DNA of 64,000 bases from NCBI GenBank assembly GCA_951812925.1, contig OX638368.1, forward strand, positions 82,814,909 through 82,878,908, read 5' to 3'. Position 1 is the first letter of the stretch. Every line of letters begins with the position of its first letter. The position numbers and the translations under genes were made by a program. The notes beneath the pieces were generated by a model. That model saw only the letters and a list, made by a program, of their open reading frames with translations, made no database searches and had not been told where the DNA came from. The DNA comes from Calliopum simillimum (Eukaryota; Arthropoda; Insecta; Diptera; Lauxaniidae). Below, in pieces: positions 20,277 through 31,934 of the stretch.

Positions 20277-20908
20277 TAGAGCTGGCAGTGTTGACATCGA
20301 AAACGTCGATAGCTTCACGTATTTAGGCAGCATTATCTCCATGGATGGTGGACCAAAAGAGGTCCAAAGCAAAAGCCGCGTTTGCTCAACTGAACAAAAT
20401 ATGGTCTTCATCCGTTATATCCACCAAACCGAAAGTGCGAATTTTTGATTCGAATGTGAAATCTGTTTTGTTATATGGGTGCGAAACATGGCTTGTTACT
20501 GAACACCTAACGAAGAAGCTGGAAGTATTCGTCAACAAATGCTTAAGGCGTATACTAAAGATTTGGTGGCCTCGCACTATATCAAATGCCGAGCTACATC
20601 AAAAATGCAATCAGAGGGCTATAGCAAACGAGGTCAAGCTGCGCAAATGGGTATGGATTAGTCACACTCTCCGGAAACCACACTGCGAAGTTTGTCGACA
20701 GGCTCTTGAGTGGAATCCACAAGGCAGTAGAGCACGTGGTAGACCCAAAACCAACTGGAAAAGGTCGCTGGAAAAGGAAATCCAAGAATCGGTAAAGTCG
20801 TGGTAAGAGATCAAAGTCATCGCAAGGGATCGCGACGAATGGAGATGTTTCATATTGGCCCTATGCTCCTCCTAGGAGTTAAAGGAGAATACATACATAC
20901 ATACACTT
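20277..20908 (+). pseudogene. 5'-truncated LINE, RT C-terminal region, copy A
   Basis: Translates in broken frames to the C-terminal part of a non-LTR retrotransposon protein: NVDSFTYLGS, then AFAQLNKIWSSSVIS, SVLLYGCETW, FVNKCLRRILKIWWP, HTLRKPHCEVCRQALEWNP and RGRPKTNWKRS, ending in RDEWRCF. A small deletion has removed the stretch kept in copy B between the two parts. The 3' end is a tail of ACAT repeats (20889-20906) rather than poly(A), as in RTE-like LINEs. The clade is inferred from the tail and the C-terminal motif. Confidence 0.8.
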
Positions 20909-20909
20909 T

Positions 20910-22595
20910 TTTCGTAAGATGCCTTCCTCTTGAGTAAAAATGGCGTTTTGCCTACCGCGGTCGTTCAAAAGCCAAAAACTCTCATTTTAGCGCCCGATTA
21001 AATTTAACTTAAAAAAAAAAAATTTAAAGGGAGGTTTCTTTAAAAATATGAGAAACTATTTTTGAATTTTAAAAGTTTTGGTGAACATTTTTTTTATAAA
21101 AATAAGGGATAAGCACCCTTTCTGTGAATATCATAAAAATTGCCAAATTCAACATCCTGAATTTTAACAACAAATGATGCTAGGACAAAATTTTTCTTTA
21201 TTATTATTCTTTCACACCGAAACAACAATACTGCCAAATTTGAGCGAAATCGGTGACAACAATAAATCTTCAGCTGGTACACTTGGTTAATTTTCATTCA
21301 TAAGTAGATATTAATGATTTTTTTGGTTTTTAAAAAAAGGCGTGAATTGCTTTATAAAATGTATCTGTTTTATTTTGTAGGGGCATAGTAGGGGTAGTTC
21401 GAACACAAACCGACGGAATTGGCATCTGGGAACATATAACTTCGAGGAAGTTCAATATTTTTACAAAAGATGCAGTAGAGGTTTGCGAACATATACATAT
21501 TAAGGGAAACAATATAACAACATTAAATCAATACAAGACATAATCACCGAAAAGCAGTCATACCTGCATAGTACTGACAGTATCGATAAAAAGACTAACA
21601 AACAAACTATTGTGCAATAAAATTGAAAATACATTAGTACAAACTTATGTACATACATTGTTTATACGTGTACGTAGGTATTTCTATTAAATGTGGGCAG
21701 CCTTGAAAGTGCTCGGTCATTGTATTCTATGGCGTAATGAAAGTATCCGTACAAAGAAATCTAAACACCGGTCGTATCTAAATACTTGCATTATGGCCAA
21801 CTAACTACCTACAGCAGGGAAACGTAGCACTTGCAGCAAACATTTTTTTGTTTTTATTGAACAAATAAAAATAATTCATAAAAAAATTGACAAACATATG
21901 AACATGCATATGTTTGAATGAATATACTTACTACACTTACTTATATGTATGTATGTTTTATAAAAAAGTTAATGGCGCACAACAATATCCACTGAGTTTA
22001 CAATTGCAATCGTTGTTTTTAGTCATGATCGTGAAATTGCTCAAATAGCTTAGGTTATTACTGCAAAAATGCAATTAAAAGCAAATACATACATCCATAC
22101 ATGTGTGCATTTGTATATCATAGAACAACAAATGAAACTGTGATCACTTTACATTTGCAAAACAACATTTTTAACCCATTAAAAATGCACCCATAAATCA
22201 ATCTCTTATTGACTTAATTTTATTTTATTTCTTATTTGCAGCGACAAGCCCACTATATCGTCACGCAAACGTCACAACACGTCAAAATCCACCCAATAGG
22301 GAAAATGTTTAAGTTATCATTCATGTATCTATGTCAATAAGCTTACGCATAATGTTTAGAGTTTTCGTTAAACGTTTTTAGTTTTTTTTTATGCTCTTTA
22401 CCTATATTCCGTTTTAAATGTTTATTTTGTATGTGGCTTAAAAAAAAGTATCTGCAGACCAATTCCTGCTGGGTCAACAATCTAATCTTATTATTTCAGT
22501 CGATGCTTTTATTCATAGCTATTTTTTGTGATGAAATTCGAATCTTTTCGCCTCCAATTTTCATGCTTTAAAAATGAAAAACTTACCACACGGGG
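20910..22595. other. repeat-derived DNA with a possible exon
   Basis: The beginning (20910-21000) resembles 46030-46125 (TTTTTCGTAAG, GAGTAAAAA). A possible last exon at 21382-21543 is listed separately. The remainder, including a poly-T and ACAT microsatellite stretch (22085-22110), holds nothing recognised. Confidence 0.4.
21382..21543 (+). CDS. possible terminal exon of unknown gene
   Basis: After a good acceptor (TCTGTTTTATTTTGTAG, ending 21380) there is an open frame of 53 codons to a stop at 21541-21543. Its composition is balanced and protein-like (GIVGVVRTQTDGIGIWEHIT, then KDAVEVCEHIHIKGNN) against a very AT-rich background. No matching upstream exon was found and I do not recognise the peptide. 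It may be part of an unrecognised element or chance. Confidence 0.22.
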   Translation, partial: GIVGVVRTQTDGIGIWEHITSRKFNIFTKDAVEVCEHIHIKGNNITTLNQYKT

Positions 22596-22599
22596 AGCC

Positions 22600-23300
22600 A
22601 TAACCATTTTTTCCTATTTTTGAAGTTATATAACAAGACAAGGTAATTTTATCTTCTTTTTTTTGTCGGAGATATCTTAACCTAAAATTCTAAAAAAGTG
22701 CAAAAACACAATTTTTGGCTATATTGGATGTCATATGCAGGACGCACAAAATTTTTCTGTGAATTTCTATCACCAGAATCATTTGGTACTTTTTTTTGGC
22801 TTCAAATTGAGCTATCAAATGGTTATATGTAATATTTCTCTGCAAAGTTATGATGGTTTTAAAATCACATCATGAAACTCAATGTGAAAAATCTCGGTTT
22901 TTGGCTATATTTGAGGTTGTATACAGTACGGACGAAATTCGCGTGCCTTTTTTTACTGACTGAATCACGTAATACTATTCTTTATCTCCAAAATGAGCTA
23001 TAAAGTGGTGTCCTATGATTATTTTCTAAAAAGAGTACCAAATGATTCTGGTGGTAGAAATTCACAGAAAAATTTTGTGCGTCCTGCATATGACATCCAA
23101 TATAGCCAAAAATTGTGTTTTTGCACTTTTTTAGCATTTTAGGTTAAGATATCTCCGACAAAAAAAAAGATATCGATATCGATCTGATTGTATTTTGAAG
23201 AAAAAAACTAGGGCTATTAGTTGTCGTACCAGATTTTTCAGCCTAAAATGACCTTGTCTTGTTATATAACTTCAAAAATTGTAAGAAATGGTGTCCTTTA
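22600..23300. mobile_element. about 700-bp long inverted-repeat element
   Basis: GAAGTTATATAACAAGACAA near 22625 pairs with TTGTCTTGTTATATAACTTC near 23260. TTTGCACTTTTTTAG/CTAAAAAAGTGCAAA, TTGGATGTCATATGCAGGAC/GTCCTGCATATGACATCCAA and ACCAGAATCATTTGGTAC/GTACCAAATGATTCTGGT are near-exact arms of about 300 bp around a centre near 22945. Motifs such as AGATTAAGCATCAAAAA beyond the right arm match the 15413-16653 element, so the two are one broader family. Confidence 0.8.
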
Positions 23301-25150
23301 AAATTTTATGTAAGGATATCACAAAACCCAGACGTCATATAACAATTCTAAGACCGGATTCAGATTAAGCATCAAAAATCACATCTGGAATGACTATTGG
23401 TATATCTGATTTTTGTTTGTGTTTGTCTTAAATACGAAAAAACCGATTTTTTAAAAAAAAGCATAAAAAATAGTTGAAAATTCAATATCTCCTGAATGAA
23501 ATCAGCTAGGATTTTTTGGTTTACAGATTTTAAATTTAAAGACATGTAGAAAATTTTCTGCATACTCAGTTTCTTATCTTTTTCTTTAAACTTAAAACAG
23601 TATCAAAATAAATGCACTCATAGAAAAAAAATTAGTAAAAATGCAATATCTTCTTCAGACGATCAGGTACGAAAATTTTATTTACAGTTATTAATTAGTG
23701 TTTTTAAGTAGAATAATTCTGCATACGTCGAATTTTACGTGGTTGATATAAAACTTTATTTTGGTTAAGGCTCGCCGTGACCGATGACAATAGTAATAAG
23801 AAAAAACTCGGAAAGTATTGAATATAGGAAACAATAGAAAAATATCAAAAACTCAATTTTTTTTTTTTTTTTTGGTGAAATAGAATGCCCTCAAATAAAT
23901 AAGTGGGATAAGGCCACTCACCCAAAATATTTTGTCATTTGTATGGGGGCTGAAATAGCTGAAATATCTTATCTTTAAAGGATACTAACACGGAATGTAA
24001 TTTGTTGTCCAGTAAAATTAAATTTTTTTACTACCCATGCTCACCAAATATATCATTCTACAATATGTGTCACCACTGAATTAATTTCCACATCAGAAGC
24101 TACTGATCGTCAGTACATAACCATCGCTACATAAGCGGCAAGTGTTTGACTCACCTGGAGGCCTGAAGTGAGGTGGCGTGTTTTGTTCTTCGCTTGTGGT
24201 TGTTATGTAAAAGTTTTAAACTTTGCTCAAATGACGATGGCAGATTTCATTTGTTGGCTGCACGTGTATTTAATGGGTTTTTCCTAAAATTCAACGCATT
24301 GTTTTGTTTTTGGATTTTATGTTGTGGGCTTCGTTTTTTTTTATATTGGCGTTTTTTTTGTTTACTATGGGAATTTTTTTTATTCAAGTTTAAGCATTTT
24401 TACGTTTTATTCCAAATGCGTCAAAATATCTGTCATACGAAGTTCCATTTAACACTCAAGTTCACAATTTCTGATTCATTGTGTTAGTAGGTTTGAATGA
24501 CATGGCAGTTTAGTTTTAAGAGATAACGATTAAAATAAGACACGTATTCCCCTGGTTGGTGTCATTGGTTGTGAAATTCCAAATGCTGGATTTTTTCCTG
24601 ATGTTAAAAAATTTTAAAGTCGTAACTAATTTTTGCAATGTCATAATAAAGAATTTCTGCTATAAAGTCTTAAAATTCACTGTATGGTAATTTATTAAAC
24701 GTATTTTCTGCAAAATAGTATTTTTTTTTTTTGATAAATTATTTTTTTGAAAATCGTAACACCGCTTACTTTTCCAGAAGTAGTGCTCCTATGGCAATCA
24801 AATTTCGCATGATAAGTTACTTTTAGCTTGTTAAGGAAAATACGAAAAGTGACCTTGATTAGTTAGCCGACATTTTTGTAACTTTTTTCATAAAATTTAT
24901 ACCTAGATCAAAGATTTTAAAAGGAAACGCTAGCAAATACACAGGATAAGATCAACTTGAAATTAAGAGCTATTGTTAAATGCTTGCATATATGAGAATA
25001 GGTCATTTATATAACAAAAAAAAAAAAAAAAAAAAAAAAATGCTATGGCAAACCCCCGAAATGTTTCGCTACATCAATCCATCTCTGGTGACTGAATTTT
25101 TTTTTAGTTCCAAAATGTCTATAGCTCTTTGTTAAACATTTTTTCTTATA
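23300..25150. other. AT-rich DNA without recognised genes
   Basis: It contains A/T runs (for example 23857-23872 and 25016-25040). The 104-residue ORF at 24173-24487 is Phe/Leu/Cys-rich low-complexity and is not supported as a gene. Confidence 0.45.
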
Positions 25151-25156
25151 AGAATA

Positions 25157-26482
25157 CGTAGGGCCTAACAAAAGTTCGCTTAGTTGGTGTCATGTTATAA
25201 ATTTTTAGTAAATCAAAAAATTGCGTATTATTTGTTATAGTCTTACGATATATCATTTTAATTTTCAGAATTATCGGTCAAAATGGAGAGAAGAAAACGT
25301 AAAATTCGTGAAACAATGTCAGCAGATATTTCAGTGCCAACGCAGCAAGAGATTCGGTTTGATTTTTTTTTTGGATTTCGACGTAAGCTCAAGCCTGTGG
25401 AAATATTTAGTGAATGCCAAATAGCATCTGAAGTTAATGTGCCATCTCTCGTGACTACTTCAAAGTGATCCCGAAGATTCCAGACAGGTCATTTTTCTTT
25501 GGAGGACGAACCTCAAGAAAGCCGCCCAAAATCTTCGACTAATTATGCAAGTGTAGCGCTGGTGAAGTCTAAAATTGACGAAGATCCAAGAATGACCCAG
25601 AAAATCATTGCTGAGGAACTGGGCTTGAATGCCATGGCTGCATCGCAAAAATTAAAAAATTATCTTGGATACACGAAGAAATCTGCACGATGGGTTCTTA
25701 GAATTTTAAATGATGCTCAAAAAGAGGCACGTAAGCGTTTTGCTAAGTATTTTCTTTAAAAATACAAAAACGGAGAGTCTAACACTTTCAAGAAAATAGT
25801 AACAAATGATGAAGCATGGTTTTAGAAGTACGACCTCGAAACCATACAACAATCCATGGTATGGAGCCCAGAAGGTGCAAGTCCACCTGTTAAAGTAAAG
25901 CAAAAAAAAGTCAGCAACAAAAGTAATAATGTCAGTTTACTTCACCAGAGATAAAGTTGTAGCTGCTATTCCTTTGAAAAAAGGTCAGATGGTTACTGCT
26001 AAATGGTATAATGAAACCTATTTACCAGAAATTTTCCAAAATTTATTGGGAAAACGACAAAAAAAGGAGCTACGCCGCTACTTTCTACATCACGATAATG
26101 CGCCAGCGCACACTGCTGAAAAAACGACAGATTTTATTGAACTTTCAGGCATCGAAGAAATTCGTCCAGCACCTTATTCCTCAGGTCTAGCACCTTGTGA
26201 CTTCTGGTTGTTTCCAAAAATAAAAAAAAATTTGAGAGGAAGAGTCTTCAACAGCAATGAGGAGATAATATATGCGGTTAATGATGAAATTGCAAAACTG
26301 CAAAAAGCCGATTTTGAAGACTATTTTTCAAGATGGATTTATCGACTTCAAAAATGTATCAAAATAAATGGCGATTACGTTGAAAAAAAAAACAAATAGA
26401 TGAAGAATAAAGTTATAAATTTAAAAAATTAAATTTAAAAGTTTTTTCAATTCAACTAAGCGAACTTTTGTTAGACCCCTCG
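25157..26482 (+). mobile_element. full-length but inactive mariner-family transposon
   Basis: 1326 bp with 27-bp terminal repeats: CCTAACAAAAGTTCGCTTAG at the left and its mirror CTAAGCGAACTTTTGTTAGA at the right. A TA duplication lies at 25155-25156 and 26483-26484. The transposase inside is broken (next entry). Both ends are intact, so it could still be moved by a related transposase. Confidence 0.88.
25283..26399 (+). pseudogene. mariner transposase (DD34D), frameshifted
   Basis: Starts at ATG 25283 (MERRKRKIRETMSADISVP), the DNA-binding half. A stop at 25466-25468 and further frame changes interrupt it; NDEAWF near 25808-25830 carries the first catalytic Asp, followed by an in-frame stop. 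The C-terminal half is open from 25929 to 26399: TRDKVVA, KWYNETYLPEIF, HHDNAPAHT (second Asp), LAPCDFWLFP (third Asp), ending YVEKKNK. I count 34 residues between the last two Asp, the mariner signature. Three or more lesions make it non-autonomous. Confidence 0.88.
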
Positions 26483-26489
26483 TATGTAC

Positions 26490-27730
26490 TCACCAAAAAG
26501 TACATAAAAGACTAATTCATTTCCCTTTAAGAATCAAGAATGTAAATTAATAAGGAACAAATTTTGAAAACCATTTGGCCATTTATATTCATAAGGTGAA
26601 ATAGTTAGAAAAAGTAATGAAAAAAGGCAAATAGAAAAGTTAATATTTTGCACTACTTATCATCATTCAGTTAGTGCTGATAAAATACTGATTACTCATG
26701 TATGGCCCCACATGAGTTGTACGTATAATCTATATAAAGTTGAAAAACAAAACTAATAATACATCTGGCAATATAAACATTATCATCATGACTTGGCAGA
26801 AAAGCGTCAAACAAACTCATCGTGCGAATACAAGCAGAGATACAGTTTAATAGAGAGAGTGTCAAACAATGAGGAATACAAACAAATTTGATTAAAAAAT
26901 GACGAGAATGACTTGAATCGCGAATACTTCTAGAAGAATTTCAAACGTTCGCGATCTAAAAAGACGCGGGTCAACAACGGCAATCGAGATATACTCGTAT
27001 GTACTCGCACATACGTTCGTGCTATATACATCAGTATCTCAAACATGCAGAGATAGTACAATGAGTAGTTTGTTTATTGCTCTCTCTTATTATTGTATAG
27101 CTATATCAGTTTGTATACTTTGTATAAAACAATCTTTTTTTAATAAGAAAGATATGAGTACATATGTATATGGGAAAACGTTTTTGTTTGTAAATTGCTT
27201 GGAAACAATATATAATCATATATCATAGGTATGATAAACAAAGCTCTATGAATGTATTAGCTTTGATTTCTTTCAAGAATCCAAGCGTTTTTCATGATTA
27301 ATCGATAAGGTATAAGTCATTAATTGGAAATTTAATAGTACATACTTACGTATCTAGTGACAAGTTGAAAGACAATCAAAGTATTCCCCTAAAGCGCTTT
27401 AAAGTTTATGAAAAATGTTCCACACATTTCTTGTTTTAAAAGTTTTTAATAAAAATTTGTAAATAGAATTTAAACATAGTTATAGCTTCATAATACAATC
27501 TGCAACCGTCCAAACATCCCTTGAACAATTAGAGAGTGCTAGACAAATTATATACAAGATGTTTTCCTTTTATCAGAATCATGAAATCTGATGTTCCACA
27601 GGAATAGGGAATTTATCCTCTGAAAATAAAAAACTTATTTTTTTTTTTACACCAGAATATTTCAAAATTTTAATAATAGCCCAGAAAAATTAGAACTTTT
27701 CTGCGAAATAATTCCAAGTGAGTTTTTTTT
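26490..27730. other. AT-rich DNA, nothing recognised
   Basis: No coding exon, clear element end or RNA gene was seen. The ORF at 27019-27228 is not supported. Confidence 0.45.
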
Positions 27731-27734
27731 TTTT

Positions 27735-28500
27735 CAACGGAAACATTCAGATATGCAAAGCAAAATTGAAAACCTTGTCTTGGAATCACAAAAGGCCGGC
27801 CTACAAGTCAACGTATCCAAGACCAAAAGCATAAAGTTAAACGCAAACAGGAATGACATCACGTTTAGAGCTGACAGTAATGACATCGAAAACGTCGATA
27901 GCTTCACGTATTTAGGCAGCATTACCTCCATGGATGGTGGAGCAAAAGAGGATATCAACTCAAGAATAGCAAAAGCAAAAGGCGCGTTTGTTCAACTGAA
28001 CAAAATATGGTCTTCATCCGTTATATCCACTTAAACGAGAGTGCGCATTTTTGATTCGAATGCGAAATCGGTTTTGTTATTATATGGGTGCGAAACTTGG
28101 CTTGTTACTGAACAACTTACGAACAAGCTGCAAGCATTCGTCAACAAATACTTAAGGCGTATACTAAAGATTTGGTGGCCTCGCACTATATCAAATGCCG
28201 AGCTACATCAAAAATGCAATCAGAGGGCTATAGCAAACGAGGTCAAGATGCGCAAATGGGGATGGATTGGTCACACTCTCCGGAAACCACACAGCGAAGT
28301 TTGTCGCCAGGCTCTTGAGTGGAATCTACAAGGCAGTAGAGGACGTGGTAGACCCAAAACCATCTGGAAAAGGAAATCCAAGAATCGGGAAAGTCGTGGC
28401 AAGAGGTCAAAGTCATCGCAAGGGATCGCGATGAATGGAGATGTTTCATATTGGCCCTATGCTCCTCCTACGAGTTAAAGGAGAATACATACATACATAC
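27735..28500 (+). pseudogene. 5'-truncated LINE, RT C-terminal region, copy B
   Basis: Same family as copy A but longer at the 5' side: KIENLVLESQKAGLQVNVSK is the end of the reverse transcriptase palm/thumb region, then YLGSITSMDGGAKEDINSRI. A stop in ATATCCACTTAA (about 28032) and an ATT duplication around 28078 break the frame, which resumes through YGCETWLVTEQL, RRILKIWWPRTIS and HTLRKPHSEVCRQALEWN. It also ends with ACATACATACATAC (28487-28500), so the ACAT tail is a family trait. Confidence 0.82.
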
Positions 28501-28504
28501 CTAA

Positions 28505-29410
28505 CAAATTAAATCAAAATAACTGTTATAACTTGCAAGATTTAACGACTTATAGCTTGAGCACTTTTGTAAAATTTTCACATAGAACTTAAACTTCTAT
28601 GTGTTTCATAAGACAAAACCATATTCCAACTACGAGGGAAGAAGACTAGTAAATAAAACTAGTGTATATAAAATAGTGTACATGTAGGGATCCCTTAAAG
28701 AGGAACTGTTAATTCTTAATAAATGGAATAAGGCTTTTAGATAATGTACTGCAGATGAGGTGGGAGTCAAAAACTACATCAAGGCCTTTCAAAGGCGCAC
28801 AATAGATATATAATTCAAATATAACAAGAGAATGGACGAAATTCATTACATAGATAAAGAATAAGATATAGGAAAACATTCCATCTGAAAATATGATTTT
28901 TCCACCAAGATAAATAGTAACCTGCTATTGTGCATTATTTATTCGAACATAATTATTATGTATGTATTGTATTTTCTGAAACTCCTAGAGGGAGCATATG
29001 GTCAAAAACAATAAAAAGAGAGCTCTAATTATTATTAAAATTACTTACAACCCTCCAATCGATAATGACAACATTAAATTAATTGACATTATTATAATCA
29101 TAGCCCCACAGAACCTTCAACTCAGTGTTCCTTTGACATTCAAGGTAAACTCCCACCCAAAGTTAATAAAGTGCTGAAGCAGAAGAAGAAATAAAAAGGT
29201 AAGCACGCGATAAAAAGAAACATTAAGCAAAACAAGTGACAAGCGATGTCCGATTAAGAAATTTGATAGATTTTTATTGACATTGGCACTGATTATGTCC
29301 ATTGTCCATTCCCATTGCATGTAATTTATGATTAATTCACTTTTATGTATATTTTTGTAATTATGTAGTTTTTTGTCTTCAAATTATATATGTATGCATA
29401 TTTTTTGTCT
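28505..29410. other. AT-rich DNA, nothing recognised
   Basis: No supported gene. The short minus-strand ORFs at 29117-29514 have no recognisable content. Confidence 0.45.
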
Positions 29411-29411
29411 C

Positions 29412-29693
29412 TACACAGAGAAAACAAAATTGTCAAAAGTGGCAGAAACGTCATTATTTTAACAACGTTGCGATGCAAATTTTGAGCATGGCTCGTTCGT
29501 AGCAGTTTTAACAACGCGCGTTGCTAAATAAGTTTCAACTTCGTTCGTGAGTGATTTAGCAACGCACCCTACAAATATGATCTTGGAGCGTTGTTAAATC
29601 CAAATCAGCAACGAAACTTAGTTAAGACACTCACGAACGTGGTAGAAACTCATTAAGCAATGCAAGTTATGCTGGTTTCCTTCGCTCTGTGTA
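29412..29693. mobile_element. about 282-bp MITE, ends TACACAGAG/CTCTGTGTA
   Basis: The terminal 9-bp inverted repeat is perfect. Further inside, AACAACGTTGC-like, GTTGCTAAA-like and CACTCACGAACG/CGTTCGTGAGTG segments pair imperfectly. No coding capacity. Confidence 0.65.
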
Positions 29694-30370
29694 ATATTTA
29701 AAAAAAGGCTCTTACTTTCAATATTTATTTCCGATATGAAAACGAAAAAAACAATCTTTTTACAAACAATCCAGTAATTACAATGCTATGTAAAAACACA
29801 AATTGAATCTTTCTTTAGAGGAGAATATTTGCTGAGTACACTACAAGCAGCATATGGAACTCTTAGCTGCATTGGGCTTAACTGACGTGTTCAAAAAATC
29901 TGATTAGTAACTGTCTGGCTTAAAAATTGAACTTGAATTTTTGATATGATTTGACTAAAATTATATTGAATGATCAGAGGGCAATCTTTCTTTTCAATTT
30001 TTTATTCTGTACAAACTAAGTTTCCGACATGAAAGAGACGTACAGATAATGCTTGAAAGTTGGCATCATACAGTCAGTAGGATGGGCGGGATTTTTAGTT
30101 TTTGGTGCCCAAGAATTCTTGGGTGAAAGGTGCTCTTCTTTATATACATATGTTTATGCGAGCTTAGAAAACTCTCTTTCGTATGGTGCTGCTCTATGCT
30201 GATGATTATGTATCTATAAGTCAAAGGCTTTCAAGGAACATATTTTCCTCAGTACCTACTGCGCTTCGATTCCTCCAAAGAGATCAAACGATATTTTGCT
30301 ATGGCCAAGTAGTACATTCCCAGCGACATGACTATGGGGTGCCGCCGTTAAAATTTGTTTGATATAAGTA

Positions 30371-30551
30371 TATCCTCGACCCAGATACTAAATATTTTTA
30401 AAATATGAAGTCTGGTTAACGAGCTAGAGAATTTTAAAAATTTGACTAATCGGCAGGAATGCGTTACTTTGAATCAAATTTTTAAAACCCTCTTACTCGT
30501 TAACCAGACTTTATAGTGTAAAAATATTTTGTATCTCGATCGAGGACATAT
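30371..30551. repeat. 180-bp inverted repeat
   Basis: TATCCTCGACCCAGATACTA and AAGTCTGGTTAACGAG on the left pair with CTCGTTAACCAGACTT and TATCTCGATCGAGGACATA on the right, with an unpaired centre of about 60 bp. Probably a MITE; no target duplication could be fixed. Confidence 0.6.
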
Positions 30552-30767
30552 CTGTGCAAAGATGGTAAAACTAGTTATCGCATGTTTTCATAAGCAAATT
30601 TAAATTTTAAGTAGTTAGAAAAAAATCACAACATTCGGTTTTTTAAGTTATTTTTCTAAGGAACTACAAGTCCTAGCTCGAATCTGGTTTTTCCAGCTTG
30701 TAGATATCACCGAGAATAATATCCTGGCCTGCATAACTCATTTTCGCAAAAAATTATCGATAACTAA

Positions 30768-31930
30768 AGGGTGATTCAATACAAGGACCCTTTTCCGACT
30801 GCGTTGTTTTGACAGCTGTTATGTGTCAAATGGCTTGTCCATATGACTTTTATGTTCAGTATTCAATACGACTTAATCATAAATAGACTTACTCCTAAAC
30901 AACGTTTATAAATTACGGAAACTTACTACGTATACCAAAATCAGTCATCAGTTAGAGAATGTTATAGAGTTCTTCAACGTCATTTTGGTCGTTATGAGCG
31001 TCTAACTGAGCGTAACACCATCACCAGATTTCGAAGTAATTTTACACTATTGGACATTTATCATTCAACCAGAGTGCATAGAGCCCGTAATTTAGAGAAT
31101 ATGGCTGCAGCAGCAGAAAGTGTTCGTGAAATCCGTGAACAATTCATTCGTCGCCGATCTCAGGCTTTGGGCATCTGTAATGGATCATTGTTGCGTGTCT
31201 TGAGGCGTGATCTTGGTCTGAAGGACTATTAAGTACAGCTCGTACAAAAATTTAAGCCAGCTGATCTTGGTATACATTTTAATTTCGGTTTATGGGCCTT
31301 ACAACAACTTCAAATTGATCCATTATTTTATCAAAAAATTGTGTTTAGCGACGAAGCTACGTTAACAAGCGAAATTGCCGTAATTGGGCCGATGAACAAG
31401 CAGAAGCAATTCAAGAGCTTCCAATGTATGCCGATAAATGAACTGTTTGGTGTTGTTCATGGGCAGGAGGCATTATCGGACCGCATTGCGGATGGAACCC
31501 GTTTTACAGTCAATGGTGCTCGCTACTGAGCAATGATCAATAGATTTTTGTTGTCAACAATTCTGGATATTAGTGTAGCTGACCTCTGTTTTCAACAGGA
31601 TGGTGCAACATGCCATACAGCTGGCGAAACAATCGCTGTATTGAGGGAAACGTTCGATGAAAACATCATCTCAAGAAATGCTCCTGTTACATAATTGGCC
31701 ACCAAGATCATGGGATTGACGCCTTTGGATTATTTTCTTTGCGGATATGTTAAATCACTTGTTTATATCGACAAACCCGAAACTATTGACGCTTTGGAAA
31801 CCAATACAACTCGAATTTCGCAAGGAACACCAGCCGATATGCTCGAAAGAGTTGTCGAAAATCGAACCCACAGAATGAACGATTTATGAGCATGTCGTGG
31901 GCAACATTTGAACAAAATAATTTTTAAACA
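30768..31930 (+). pseudogene. rosa-like mariner transposase remnant
   Basis: Decayed transposase in several frames: the N-terminal part around 30890-31240 includes ERNTITRFRSNF, SVREIREQFIRRRSQALGI and LLRVLRRDLGLKDY. The catalytic half begins at FSDEA (31341), with FTVNGARY, FQQDGATCHTAGET (second Asp), then a stop/frameshift region, LTPLDYFLCGYVKSLVYIDK (third Asp) and MLERVVEN. The spacing of about 41 between the last two Asp points to the rosa (DD41D) group, named from memory. GGTGATTCAATACAAGGACC at 30769 resembles an element end; the right end is uncertain. Confidence 0.82.
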
Positions 31931-31934
31931 TTGA

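Noticed and set aside
22248..22330. Possible exon after TTATTTGCAG at 22242
   Set aside because: The open frame is under 25 codons and no partner exon is visible.
24173..24487. 104-residue Phe/Leu/Cys-rich ORF that looks like a membrane protein
   Set aside because: Translation of T-rich DNA; no start context, splice sites or similarity.
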